Shown: positions 1 to 9,114 of the stretch, piece after piece
Layout: each line of letters opens with the position of its first letter
Numbering within the stretch: the first letter of the stretch is position 1
Assembly (NCBI GenBank): GCA_030263555.1
Contig: SZPE01000010.1
Coordinates: 1 to 64,000 of the forward strand
Direction: 5' to 3'
Length of the DNA: 64,000 nucleotides
From: CFX2 sp014338005
Lineage (GTDB): Bacteria > Chloroflexota > Anaerolineae > Aggregatilineales > Phototrophicaceae
Program-made: the position numbers and the translations under genes
Notes under the pieces: generated by a model
Told to the model about the DNA's origin: nothing
Databases searched by the model: none
Seen by the model: the letters and a program-made list of their open reading frames with translations, nothing else

Positions 1-276
1 CTGGCTCGTGCTTCCTTGCCCTTAACCCTCGTCCGGCGATTAATCCCCTTGAGGTCTTCAAGACGGATGCTTCGCCCCGTGCGTTCGGCCTTCTGCACGA
101 GTCGCTTCGAGATGCAGTGGTTGACATCGCGCTGAAACCGGCGTTGTTTGCCGGAAAGCTGCTTCAGGTGGCGCGCTGATCTGGTCACACACCGCGTTGG
201 CCTGTTCCAGCGTTTGCAGAAGGTACTGCCGTTGTTCGGGCGTCGGCTGAAGTTTGACCTGAGCAACCAGTTTCAT
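1..276 (-). pseudogene. tnpB: TnpB (IS200/IS605 family) remnant with internal deletion
   Basis: The first 34 codons, from ATG at 276, give a typical TnpB amino end (MKLVAQVKL, then PTPEQ, then NAVCDQIS). At about position 173 the reading shifts frame and resumes in the C-terminal half of the same family: LKQLSGKQRRFQRDVNH, ISKRLV, RLEDLKGI. The whole middle of the protein, including the first catalytic Asp region, is missing, so this is an internal deletion plus frameshift. The gene continues left past the window edge. It is a dead RNA-guided nuclease/transposition accessory gene. No TnpA was seen. Whether the guide-RNA end of the element survives cannot be seen here. Confidence 0.85.
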
Positions 277-400
277 GCCCTAAGTATAACTCACACCATC
301 GTAAATTTCAAGGCCTTGAATTCGGTAGAGTCGGAGATTGAAAGGAGCGAAGGCGCATTCCTCCACCCGCTGAAGCAGGTGGTTTTCTGCGCTAAATCTG

Positions 401-1090
401 ATGAACCAGACCGACCGCATCCACGAACTGTACCGGCGCATCAGCCAAGCGGCGCAGGACTGGCCGCCCACCACCCTCAGCCATTACGAAGGCCAGCCCT
501 TCAAGGCGCTGATCGCCGCCATGCTCAGCGCCCAGACGCGCGAGGAACAAACGCTGGCCGCCATGAACAACCTGCTGGCGCTGGCCGATACGCCGGAAGC
601 CATGCTGCAACTGAGCGACGAGCAGATTTTGCAGGCCGTCAGCCCGGTATCGTTTTTCCAGAACAAGGCCAGGTATGTGCGGGAAATCTGTCACCAGCTG
701 GTGACGCAGTACGGCGGCAGTGTGCCGCGCGCGCTGGATGAACTGGTGCAGTTTAAAGGCGTGGGCTGGAAGGTGGCCGTGTTAACGCTGGCCGTCGGTT
801 ATGGCATTCACGACGACATCACCGTAGATGTGCATGTCGCCCGCATCGGTAGGCGGCTGGGGCTGGTGCAGCCGCAGACCAAACAGCCGGAAAAGGTGAA
901 TGAGGAACTCAAACGCATCCTGCCGCGCGGCTACTGGCCGCACTGGAACGGCCTGATGGTGCAGTTCGGGCGCGAGGTGTGCAAGCCAACCTACCCGCAG
1001 TGCGCGACCTGTCTCGTCCGCGATTTATGCCCGCGCGTCGGCGTGGTGCAGACCGGCCCGCGCTCCTACAAAGAGGGCGACTACCTGTAA
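401..1090 (+). CDS. nth: Endonuclease III (DNA glycosylase/AP lyase)
   Basis: Base-excision repair enzyme that removes oxidised pyrimidines and nicks the abasic site. The 229 residues match the usual family length. Visible features: LSAQT near residue 43, the helix-hairpin-helix GVGWK with catalytic Lys124, the VDVHV stretch with catalytic Asp143, and a C-terminal 4Fe-4S loop with the canonical spacing C194-x6-C201-x2-C204-x5-C210. All catalytic and cluster residues are present. No strong Shine-Dalgarno precedes the ATG. A rho-independent hairpin follows at 1115-1137. The gene stands alone, convergent with the small gene at 1121. Confidence 0.93.
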   Translation: MNQTDRIHELYRRISQAAQDWPPTTLSHYEGQPFKALIAAMLSAQTREEQTLAAMNNLLALADTPEAMLQLSDEQILQAVSPVSFFQNKARYVREICHQLVTQYGGSVPRALDELVQFKGVGWKVAVLTLAVGYGIHDDITVDVHVARIGRRLGLVQPQTKQPEKVNEELKRILPRGYWPHWNGLMVQFGREVCKPTYPQCATCLVRDLCPRVGVVQTGPRSYKEGDYL

Positions 1091-1114
1091 CAGCCGCCCG
1101 GTCAAGATGCCGGG

Positions 1115-1137
1115 GCGGGTTCAAACACCCGCTTTTT
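1115..1137 (+). terminator. Rho-independent terminator of nth
   Basis: The stem GCGGGT/ACCCGC with a 6-nt loop is followed by TTTTT. It lies 25 bp after the nth stop and overlaps the last codons of the convergent small gene. Confidence 0.7.
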
Positions 1138-1375
1138 GACCCAAAACCGCCAGCGACTCGTAAATTTCGGCCAGTACATCCGGCGGCGGGTCGCCGTAGC
1201 GCGGCCCGATCGTTAAAAAGTCCTCAAAGCTCTGCTCCTGGAAACCGTCGTCGCAGGCGCAGCCCAGGCCGTCGTACCATTCCACCTTGCGCGTATCGGC
1301 GTGAATCACCAGCGCCCACACGGTTTCGTCGTCCTGCTTCCACATCCAGGAAGTCGTGATCGGTTTTTGCGTCAT
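1121..1375 (-). CDS. Small hypothetical protein, 84 aa
   Basis: Not recognised. The protein is acidic and Trp-rich at the amino end (W10, W12, W20, W33), with a CACDD stretch near residue 39 and no signal peptide or membrane segment. It resembles a compact cytoplasmic alpha/beta protein, but no family can be named. It lies between nth and maf and shares neither promoter nor overlap with maf; the maf terminator separates the two. The 3' end doubles as the nth terminator on the other strand. The reading frame has normal codon use for the region, so it is probably real. Confidence 0.55.
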   Translation of the reverse strand: MTQKPITTSWMWKQDDETVWALVIHADTRKVEWYDGLGCACDDGFQEQSFEDFLTIGPRYGDPPPDVLAEIYESLAVLGQKAGV

Positions 1376-1411
1376 GCGGCCTGCCTTTCACTTATGGATG
1401 TGCCGGGGGGT

Positions 1412-1443
1412 AAAAACAGGGGCGAACCGGTTGTGTTCGCCCC
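1412..1443 (-). terminator. Rho-independent terminator of maf
   Basis: On the minus strand a 9-bp stem GGGGCGAAC/GTTCGCCCC with a 7-nt loop is followed by a short T-run (complement of the A's at 1412-1416). It starts 5 bp after the maf stop. Confidence 0.75.
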
Positions 1444-1447
1444 CTGC

Positions 1448-2089
1448 TTATTCTGACGTTTCCTGCGGCACGGTTATTACCGGCCAGCCGATTTCCGCCA
1501 GCATTTCCCGCAGCGTTTCCAGCGGCAGGCCGACCACGTTGGTATAACTGCCCTCGATCTTCGCCACCGGCCTAAAAACCGGGTGCTGGATGGCATAAGC
1601 GCCGGCCTTGTCGAACGGGTCGCCGGTGGCGATGTAGGCTTCGATTTCGTCGTCGGTGTAGGCGCGCATGGTCACATCGGTGCGGGTGATGCGGGTAAGG
1701 GGTTGAGCGGCTGCGTCATCCACCTGCAATAACGTCAGCGCGGTGCAAACCTGGTGCGTGCGCCCGCGCAGACGGCGCAGCATCGCGCGCGCTTCGCCGG
1801 CGTCCGCCGGTTTGCCCAGGATGTCCCCCTGTTCGTCCACACCCAGGGTATCCGCCCCCAGGATGACGACCGTATCCGCCGCCAGCACCGCCGCGATTTC
1901 GTCCAGCCGGGCGGCCACGTCCAGGGCTTTTTCCCGGCTCAGGCGGCGGGCATAATCCAGCGGCGGCTCGCCGGGGCGCAGTGTCTCATCCACCGCCGGT
2001 TGAACTATGCGGAAGGCGATTCCCAGGCTCGCCAGCAGCTCGCGCCGCCGGGGGGAACTGGAAGCCAGGATGAAGGTTGGCTGTGTCAT
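1448..2089 (-). CDS. maf: Maf-family nucleoside triphosphate pyrophosphatase
   Basis: House-cleaning pyrophosphatase that hydrolyses non-canonical or modified NTPs to NMPs in the cytoplasm. The diagnostic start LASSSPRRRELL (residues 8-19) is intact, followed by the conserved SREKA Lys54, the AADTVV block (Asp72) and GKP near residue 92. The 213 residues slightly exceed the usual ~195, because about 8 residues separate AADTVV from the ILGKP motif. A GxTHQV block follows (RGRTHQV). The gene is downstream of the FKBP isomerase gene with a 20-bp perfect palindrome between them, and is followed by its own terminator. Confidence 0.9.
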   Translation of the reverse strand: MTQPTFILASSSPRRRELLASLGIAFRIVQPAVDETLRPGEPPLDYARRLSREKALDVAARLDEIAAVLAADTVVILGADTLGVDEQGDILGKPADAGEARAMLRRLRGRTHQVCTALTLLQVDDAAAQPLTRITRTDVTMRAYTDDEIEAYIATGDPFDKAGAYAIQHPVFRPVAKIEGSYTNVVGLPLETLREMLAEIGWPVITVPQETSE

Positions 2090-2097
2090 AGGCGGAA

Positions 2098-2117
2098 CAG
2101 CGGGCTTAAGCCCGCTG
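2098..2117. repeat. 20-bp perfect palindrome, GGGCTTAAGCCC family
   Basis: CAGCGGGCTT followed by its exact reverse complement. A second copy differing by one symmetrical base pair is at 7449-7468. Both are intergenic and lie outside any terminator T-run. Confidence 0.8.
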
Positions 2118-2134
2118 TATATCGTCCCCGCTGT

Positions 2135-2641
2135 TTATTCTTCGTCCTCGTCTTCGTAAAAGTCGTCCAGCGAGTGCGGGTGGCCGTGATCGAGTTCTTC
2201 CTCATCGGCTTCGCGCAGCTTCAGCACCTCGACGCTGAAGCTCAGCGTTTTGCCGGCCAGCGGCGGGTTGAAGTCCACCAGGACGGTTTCGGCGTTCACT
2301 TCCTTCACCATGCCGATATACACGTAACCGTCTTCGTCCTCGACTTCCACCACCATGCCGGTTTCCAGGTTTTCCGCGCCGGGGATTTCGTCCTTGTCGA
2401 ATTCGTCAATGTCTTCTTCGTCATAGTCGCCATAGGCATCTTCCGGCGGAACGGTCACGTCCACCCGGTCGCCCACGCGCTTGCCTTCCAGGGCCGCCTC
2501 CAGCCCCGGCACGATGTTTTCCGCGCCGTGCAGATATTCCAGCGGGTCGTCGGCGTCGGCGCGGCCCACTTCCTGGCCGTCCACCTTCAGCACATAGCTC
2601 ATGCTGACGACGACACCGTCTCGAATCGTATCCACTGCCAT
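2135..2641 (-). CDS. FKBP-type peptidyl-prolyl isomerase, SlyD-like
   Basis: Cytoplasmic proline isomerase/chaperone. The FKBP half begins with the SlyD-like series VVSMSYVLKVDG, a hydrophobic L-E-Y-L-H-G block near residue 37, IVPGLEAALEGK and VPPEDAYGDY. An insert-in-flap region (residues ~75-120) is followed by the returning FKBP strand VDFNPPLAGKTL. The C-terminal tail is very acidic with an HGHPH patch, a short analogue of the metal-binding tail of SlyD. The 168 residues fit the family. The A-rich, pyrimidine-free upstream sequence and AGAAAGAAAA-like leader suggest the start is right. Likely monocistronic or read through into maf. Confidence 0.9.
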   Translation of the reverse strand: MAVDTIRDGVVVSMSYVLKVDGQEVGRADADDPLEYLHGAENIVPGLEAALEGKRVGDRVDVTVPPEDAYGDYDEEDIDEFDKDEIPGAENLETGMVVEVEDEDGYVYIGMVKEVNAETVLVDFNPPLAGKTLSFSVEVLKLREADEEELDHGHPHSLDDFYEDEDEE

Positions 2642-2753
2642 GCTTTTTCTTTCTCCTCACCAGCCCGGCTGTCGGGCTAAACGCGGGCATTATAGCCGGA
2701 CTCGGCCTGAATGAGAATAGAGTATTCGGGGAAATATACTACCGGGGCGTGTT

Positions 2754-3092
2754 TTAACCCAGGGTGTCGGGGGGCGCTTCCGCGCCGATGATGGCCTCCA
2801 GCAGGTCGTCCAGCGTCAGTTCGTCGGCCAGCCGGCGCGCATCCAGCAGGACGCGCGGGCAAAGCTCGGCCTCCAGCTCCAGATACAGCGTCTCGGCGCG
2901 CGCGCGGGATTCGGGACGCATGGGATAACACAGGACGAAAGCCAGGATTTCGACGGCGCGTTCCTTCTCCAACTTCTCGATCAGCAGTTCGGCGATTTTG
3001 ATGAGGGTGTCCATCACCATCAGCATGGCGTCGTTTCGCGCCGCAATTTTAAGAGTTTGGTGAAAACGTCCCATCAAGTCGTCATAATCCAT
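2754..3092 (-). CDS. Hypothetical helical protein, 112 aa
   Basis: Not recognised. It appears all-helical (long runs such as MLMVMDTLIKIAELLIEKLEKERAVEIL) and ends with DELTLDDLLEAI. It resembles the TPR-like helical tail found in some large Chloroflexota regulators, but this is only a resemblance. The reading can be extended 21 codons upstream. The start at 3092 (MDYDDL) is preferred because the extension covers the inverted repeat at 3153-3199. No membrane segment or signal peptide. Confidence 0.55.
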   Translation of the reverse strand: MDYDDLMGRFHQTLKIAARNDAMLMVMDTLIKIAELLIEKLEKERAVEILAFVLCYPMRPESRARAETLYLELEAELCPRVLLDARRLADELTLDDLLEAIIGAEAPPDTLG

Positions 3093-3152
3093 GAGATTTC
3101 GCCTGTAGATGCATACCTGAAAAATCTGTTTGAATGTTACTATACGGAGCGT

Positions 3153-3199
3153 CACCTTACGATAACCTTAACAGACCAATCAAAAGTCATCGTAAGGTG
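3153..3199. repeat. 11-bp perfect inverted repeat
   Basis: CACCTTACGAT at 3153-3163 and its exact complement at 3189-3199, separated by 25 bp. It sits between two minus-strand small genes, just after the stop of the upstream one, with no T-run. It may be an operator or an mRNA hairpin. Confidence 0.6.
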
Positions 3200-3201
3200 C
3201 G

Positions 3202-3465
3202 TCAGATCACGCTGAGGAAAGGCGTGGGGGTGGGCGGCGGGGGTGACGGCTGCTCGAACAGATACCAGAAACTGTAAACCAGGAAGGCCAGCAGCGTCAG
3301 CAAAATCAGCAGCAGGTAGATTAACCGGCGCAGCGTCCAGAAGCGCGGCGGCGGTTCGTCGTCGTTTTCATCGTCGCCGTAAAACACTTCTTCCGGTATC
3401 GAACGGCGCACACGGCGGCGGTATAAAAAATCGGGTTCATGATCGTAACGATCTTCATCGGTCAT
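3202..3465 (-). CDS. Small single-pass membrane protein, 87 aa
   Basis: Not assigned to a family. The first ~45 residues are charged and cytoplasmic in character (MTDEDRYDHEPD, RRRVRRS). A strong hydrophobic helix follows at about residues 48-70 (LIYLLLILLTLLAFLVYSFW), and the short tail is Pro/Thr-rich (PSPPPPTPTP). Proline-threonine tails of this kind are common on exported proteins of this genome type, so the C-terminus is probably outside. It is downstream of sdhB, but a terminator separates them, so a link to succinate dehydrogenase is not supported. Confidence 0.65.
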   Translation of the reverse strand: MTDEDRYDHEPDFLYRRRVRRSIPEEVFYGDDENDDEPPPRFWTLRRLIYLLLILLTLLAFLVYSFWYLFEQPSPPPPTPTPFLSVI

Positions 3466-3480
3466 GCCGGAATGCGCCTC

Positions 3481-3516
3481 AAAAAGGGTGAGGGCGGGCC
3501 ACTTATACCCGCCCTC
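3481..3516 (-). terminator. Terminator of the sdh operon
   Basis: On the minus strand a perfect 9-bp stem GAGGGCGGG/CCCGCCCTC is followed by ACCC and TTTTT. It lies 8 bp after the sdhB stop. Confidence 0.75.
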
Positions 3517-3524
3517 GGCGGCGT

Positions 3525-4277
3525 TTACGCCTCGTGTTTGATTTCCTGCACCTGAATGATGCCCTCCGGCGAACCGCGCATGATGGCAAGTTTGACCTCG
3601 CCGATGGCTTTGGTGATTTCGATCTCACGCGGGCAGGCCGGCGTGCAGTTGAAGATGGTGCGGCAGCGCCAGACGCCGTCCGGCTCGGCCAGGATGTCCA
3701 GGCGGTCGGCGGCGGCCTGGTCGCGGCTGTCGAAGATGAAACGGTGCGCCTGCACAATCGCTGCCGGCCCCACATAGCTGCCGTTGGCCCAGAAGGACGG
3801 GCAGGCCGTCGTGCAGCAGGCGCACAGGATACACTTGGTCGTATCGTCAAACAGCTCGCGGTCCTGCGGCGATTGCAGCCGTTCGCGCCCGTCTTCCGGC
3901 AGGGGTGTATCGTTGACGAAAAACGGCATCACCTGGCGGTAATGGGCGAAAAACGGCTCCATATCCACGATCAGGTCTTTTAACACCGGCAGCCCCAGGA
4001 TGGGTTCGACCTGGATTTTTGTCCCCAGGTCTTTGACCAGCACCTTGCAGGCCAGCCGGTTGACGCCGTTAATCCGCATGGCGTCCGAACCGCAGACGCC
4101 GTGCGCGCAGGAGCGCCGGAACGCCAGCGTGCCGTCCTGCTCCCACTTGATGCGGTGCAGCATTTCCAGCACGCGATCGGTCGGCTCAACATCGCTGAGT
4201 TTAAATTCCTGCCAGTAGGGTTTATCTTTACCGGGAATTTCCGGGTTCAAACGTCGAATTCGGAAGGTTACGTCCAT
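3525..4277 (-). CDS. sdhB: Succinate dehydrogenase iron-sulfur subunit
   Basis: Carries electrons from the flavoprotein to quinone in complex II on the cytoplasmic membrane face. With the start at 4277 (MDVTF, GGGGA 8 bp upstream) it is 250 aa, the usual size; a longer reading to 4340 runs into the repeat region. The 2Fe-2S site reads C57-x4-C62-x2-D65-x11-C77. The Asp in place of the third Cys is the arrangement of E. coli SdhB. The 4Fe-4S motif CILCACCTTACP and the 3Fe-4S region CRTIFNCTPACP follow. It is third in the sdhCD-A-B operon and is followed by a terminator. Confidence 0.95.
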   Translation of the reverse strand: MDVTFRIRRLNPEIPGKDKPYWQEFKLSDVEPTDRVLEMLHRIKWEQDGTLAFRRSCAHGVCGSDAMRINGVNRLACKVLVKDLGTKIQVEPILGLPVLKDLIVDMEPFFAHYRQVMPFFVNDTPLPEDGRERLQSPQDRELFDDTTKCILCACCTTACPSFWANGSYVGPAAIVQAHRFIFDSRDQAAADRLDILAEPDGVWRCRTIFNCTPACPREIEITKAIGEVKLAIMRGSPEGIIQVQEIKHEA

Positions 4278-4350
4278 GTCCAGTCCCCAGTTATCAGTTT
4301 TGAAGGTATGAGTAACGAGGTATGAGTTTTTGGATTTCACTCACACCCCG

Positions 4351-4367
4351 GCACTCAGCACTTGGCA

Positions 4368-4369
<2 letters not shown>
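4351..4369. repeat. Dispersed CTCAGCACTTGG-type repeat, copy 1
   Basis: The sequence GCACTCAGCACTTGGCACT between sdhA and sdhB matches the complement of the TTCCAAGTGCTGAGT units at 34015-34029 and 34086-34100. It touches the sdhA stop codon. Confidence 0.55.
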
Positions 4370-6191
<1,822 letters not shown>

Positions 6192-6214
6192 GAATAAGTA
6201 TCTCCTGTTCATTC

Positions 6215-6282
6215 GTTCCGAGTTCCGAGTTCCGAGTTATGGACTTACAACCCGGAACTGAGAACTTTGAACTCGGCACTTT
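6215..6282. repeat. GTTCCGA tandem and inverted repeat between sdhC and sdhA
   Basis: Three 7-bp GTTCCGA units in tandem (6215-6235) are followed, 12 bp on, by a partly complementary arm (GGAACTGAGAACTTTGAACTCGGCACT). It belongs to the same family as 4351-4369 and 34005-34115. It lies in the 5' leader of sdhA, so it could fold in the operon mRNA. Confidence 0.6.
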
Positions 6283-6285
6283 CAG

Positions 6286-7299
6286 CTATGGATGCAAATT
6301 TTCGGCGGCGCGCCGCGCCATCTCAATCGCGGTCTGGTCAATCGTGCCGAGCAGCGCCAGCGCGCCGATCACCAGCAGCACCAGCGCGCCGATGATGCAG
6401 GTATACACCATGCCCCGCCGCAGCAGACTGCTGCCGGACGTATAATCGGTCAGCACATAGCGCAGGCCGTTAAAACCGTGAATGACCGTCAGCGCCAGCA
6501 GCGCAATATCGTACAGCCGCCAGACGGCGACGCCGCCAACCAGCAGATTCCAGCGGTTTGCCACGAACTCGACCGACGTGCCGCTCTGGTTGATTAGATC
6601 GGTTCCGACCACTGCCGCGCCCTGGGCCGAAATGTCGAACACGCCCTGAAGCACGTGCATCATCGCCAGATGGCCGAACACCAGCGGCACGATCAGAATG
6701 CCGCTGAGGCGCATAAACGACCACCACAGTTTTTCCCACCGGCTGCCGACCGGATACTTACGTCCGGGTTCGGCGCGGGCAGGGGCGATGACGCCCTGCA
6801 AGCCGGAATATAAAATGCCCGCCACCAGCGCCACCGCGATACCGGCGGCGAAGGGAAGCTGCGACTCCAGCACGTCGGCCAGCGAGAGAATCTGCCGGTC
6901 GGGGTCGTTGTAGAAGTTCAGCACATGGCCGAACATCAGAACAAACACCGGAATCAGGACGATGAGCGTAGCGCCCAGTACGATCCAGGCCGCGCGCGCC
7001 TGGTAGCGCCACAGATGGGGGCGGAAATCCAGGATGATGATCCGCAGCCCGTTGAAGGCATGATAAATCACGCAGGCCACCAGCACGAATTCCCCGATGG
7101 TGAACAGCGGGGTTTGATAAACGGCGATGGCCTTGACGTACAGTTCGGGATAAAAAACCGACCACGAGGTATCAATGACGTGGAGGGTTAAAAACAAAAC
7201 AACGCCCAGACCGCTGACACGGTGGAGTACCCAACTCCACTGGCCGAGCGCGCCGCGATACCGGAGCGTCTCGGTGATGGTAAGAACCAGGGATGTCAA
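6286..7299 (-). CDS. sdhC: Succinate dehydrogenase membrane subunit, SdhC-SdhD fusion
   Basis: Membrane anchor with heme and quinone sites of complex II. At 337 aa it is about three times a usual SdhC (~120 aa) and holds two similar halves. The first has HRVSG (26-30) and H80-AFNGLR. The second has MRLSGILIVPLVFGHLAMMH and H274-GFNGLRYVLTDY. Each half shows three hydrophobic helices, and an extra helix region lies between them (~105-165). The two HxFNGLR motifs are the heme/quinone-site signature that SdhC and SdhD normally contribute separately, so a C-D fusion is the best reading. It is first in the operon, and no separate sdhD is present. Confidence 0.88.
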   Translation of the reverse strand: MTSLVLTITETLRYRGALGQWSWVLHRVSGLGVVLFLTLHVIDTSWSVFYPELYVKAIAVYQTPLFTIGEFVLVACVIYHAFNGLRIIILDFRPHLWRYQARAAWIVLGATLIVLIPVFVLMFGHVLNFYNDPDRQILSLADVLESQLPFAAGIAVALVAGILYSGLQGVIAPARAEPGRKYPVGSRWEKLWWSFMRLSGILIVPLVFGHLAMMHVLQGVFDISAQGAAVVGTDLINQSGTSVEFVANRWNLLVGGVAVWRLYDIALLALTVIHGFNGLRYVLTDYTSGSSLLRRGMVYTCIIGALVLLVIGALALLGTIDQTAIEMARRAAENLHP

Positions 7300-7374
7300 T
7301 GTCGTATCCTCCTGAAAAAAGCATTAGTTGAGGGCATAGGAAGCAATCTGAGAACGCGGGTTTAGGATGGGCGA

Positions 7375-7402
7375 ATTATAACACCTGCCCTTGAGGGCGC
7401 AA
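7375..7402 (-). promoter_or_regulatory. Candidate sigma-70 promoter of the sdh operon
   Basis: On the minus strand TTGCGC (complement of 7397-7402), 16 bp, then a perfect TATAAT (complement of 7375-7380), about 75 bp before the sdhCD start. Confidence 0.5.
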
Positions 7403-7448
7403 CAATACTCATCAAGTACCTCAACAAGCTGAGAATACCCATCTCCGA

Positions 7449-7468
7449 CAGTGGGCTTAAGCCCACTG
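7449..7468. repeat. 20-bp perfect palindrome, second copy
   Basis: CAGTGGGCTT plus its exact complement. It is the same family as 2098-2117 with one compensatory base-pair change (C-G to T-A), which preserves the palindrome. It lies between the pncC stop and the sdh promoter. Confidence 0.8.
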
Positions 7469-7512
7469 CCCCGCTGCCGGTATGCAGATTAAGCTGGTTC
7501 ATGTACTGAACT

Positions 7513-7998
7513 TCACGATTTTACCAGCGCATCCAGCACCATTTGGAGCGCCGCCTCGGCGCTGGCGGCTTTGATGCCTTCACGGTCGCCTTCCCAGATA
7601 TGCCGCTGGACAGTGTGCAAACCGTCCGGGCCGGCCAGCCCGATATACGTCAGGCCGACGGGTTTTTCCGCGCTGCCGCCGTCCGGCCCGGCGATGCCGG
7701 TCACGCTGACGGCAAGATCCGCCCCAAACAGCTCGCGCGCGCCGAGCGCCATCTCGGAAGCGGTCTGCTCGCTCACTGCCCCATAAGCGATCAGCGTCCC
7801 CTGGCGCACGTGCAGCAGCGATTGTTTGGCCCGGTTGGAATAGGCGACCACGCCGCCCAGAACATAGTCGGAACTGCCGGGGATGTTCGTCAGCCGGTGG
7901 GTGATGAGGCCGCCGGTACACGACTCCGCCGTGCAGATCGTCCAGCCCTTCGCCCGCAGCGCATGGCCCACGCGCGCTTCTAACCGTTCGTCTACCAT
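7513..7998 (-). CDS. pncC: Nicotinamide-nucleotide amidase (CinA C-terminal domain)
   Basis: Deamidates NMN to nicotinate mononucleotide in pyridine-nucleotide recycling. The 161 residues form the stand-alone CinA C-terminal domain: TAESCTGG (residues 23-30) with the catalytic Ser, the GGVVAYSN block (48-55), GAVSEQTA and the VTGIAGPDGG loop, followed by KPVGLTYIGLAG. The N-terminal MoCF-like CinA domain is absent, as in E. coli YgaD/PncC. GGGGGA lies 4 bp before the ATG. No operon partner; the plus-strand LysM gene diverges from it. Confidence 0.93.
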   Translation of the reverse strand: MVDERLEARVGHALRAKGWTICTAESCTGGLITHRLTNIPGSSDYVLGGVVAYSNRAKQSLLHVRQGTLIAYGAVSEQTASEMALGARELFGADLAVSVTGIAGPDGGSAEKPVGLTYIGLAGPDGLHTVQRHIWEGDREGIKAASAEAALQMVLDALVKS

Positions 7999-8129
7999 AA
8001 GTCCCCCTATTGCAAACAGTACCCATATCCTAACCCAAACAGGCGGAAATTGGCAGTTTTTTAGTGTCTTTCCGGCGCACTTGACGTTATAATGTGGGAT
8101 AAGTTGGATAATGAGGGATATTCCGCCGG

Positions 8130-9113
8130 ATGGGCTACTGGGGTTGGCGGCGGTTGGTGGCCGTGTTCGTCAGCGTGTGGATTGCAGGATGCAGCGCCAC
8201 GCACGACAGCGCCCCCACTATTCACCCCACGCTACCCCCCCGCGTCACCCTGGCCGTGCGCGCGCCGGTCACGCCGTCGCCGACCGCGCGGCCGGTTTTC
8301 CCCGTCCCTACCACCGCGCCATTTGTTTCGCCGACCCCTTTTGTATACACCCTCCAGGCGGGCGACACGCTGCTGAGTTTATCGCGGCGGTTCGGCGTGC
8401 CGGTCGGCCATCTGGAAGCCGCCAACGGTGGTTTGCAGCCCCACATGCTCCAGATCGGCCAGCAAATCATCATCCCCAACCCGCAGTTTGACCCCGCCGG
8501 CCTGCCGATTCTGCCGACGGCTACCCCGCTGGCGCTGCCGCTTTCCGCCCCCACATGCAGCGAAACGACCACCAATACCATCCTGTGTTTGGGAAGCGTC
8601 CACAATGATTTTGAGCTGCCGGTGGAGCGGGTGGTGGTGGAGGTGCGGCTGTTCGACGCGCAGGGGCGAACGCTGGCCGAAGCAGACACCGGCATCGAAC
8701 AGGCGATTATCCCGGCGGGGCAGTTCGCCCCCTACCGGGTTTTGTTACAGGCGAACTGGGATGTTTATGCCGGGGCAGCCGTCTCGCTTAAAAGCGCCGA
8801 CATCGCCCGCGATGCCGGGGCGCGATTCGTGGCGCTTGCCCTGGAAGAAACATTCGGCCAGTGGGTGAACGGGCGCTACATTCTGTCGGCCAGCCTGCTC
8901 AACGATACCACGCAGGCGCTGCTGGTGCAGCGGGCTGTCGTCACCCTGACCGACCGGGACGATAGGATTACCGGCTACCGGGTGGCATATATCAACCGCT
9001 GGCTGGCCGCCGGCGAACGGATGCCGCTGCTGGTCGAAATCGTGCCGCACATCGCCAACCCGGATGTTCGCCCCGCGCTGTATATCGAGGCACAGCCGGT
9101 TTTTAATGAATAA
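8130..9113 (+). CDS. LysM-domain lipoprotein
   Basis: Exported, lipid-anchored protein that probably binds peptidoglycan. A short signal sequence ends in the lipobox VWIAGC (Cys21). A Thr/Pro-rich linker of ~50 residues follows, then one LysM domain (YTLQAGDTLLSLSRRFGV to QIGQQIIIPNP, residues ~72-114). The C-terminal ~200 residues resemble an immunoglobulin-like beta domain (VERVVVEVRLFDAQGRTL, and later ILSASLLNDTTQALLVQRAVVTL). A TATAAT box sits at 8088-8093. The gene ends one base before the convergent HxlR regulator. The substrate is unknown. Confidence 0.85.
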   Translation: MGYWGWRRLVAVFVSVWIAGCSATHDSAPTIHPTLPPRVTLAVRAPVTPSPTARPVFPVPTTAPFVSPTPFVYTLQAGDTLLSLSRRFGVPVGHLEAANGGLQPHMLQIGQQIIIPNPQFDPAGLPILPTATPLALPLSAPTCSETTTNTILCLGSVHNDFELPVERVVVEVRLFDAQGRTLAEADTGIEQAIIPAGQFAPYRVLLQANWDVYAGAAVSLKSADIARDAGARFVALALEETFGQWVNGRYILSASLLNDTTQALLVQRAVVTLTDRDDRITGYRVAYINRWLAAGERMPLLVEIVPHIANPDVRPALYIEAQPVFNE

Positions 9114-9114
9114 T

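Noticed and set aside
148..741. Plus-strand open frame overlapping nth and the TnpB remnant
   Set aside because: It runs across the nth start in another frame, with low-complexity Arg/Pro/Ala composition.
6215..6240. Short tandem GTTCCGA units as a possible CRISPR or tRNA-like structure
   Set aside because: The units are 7 bp with no spacers, far below CRISPR repeat length, and no cas gene is present.
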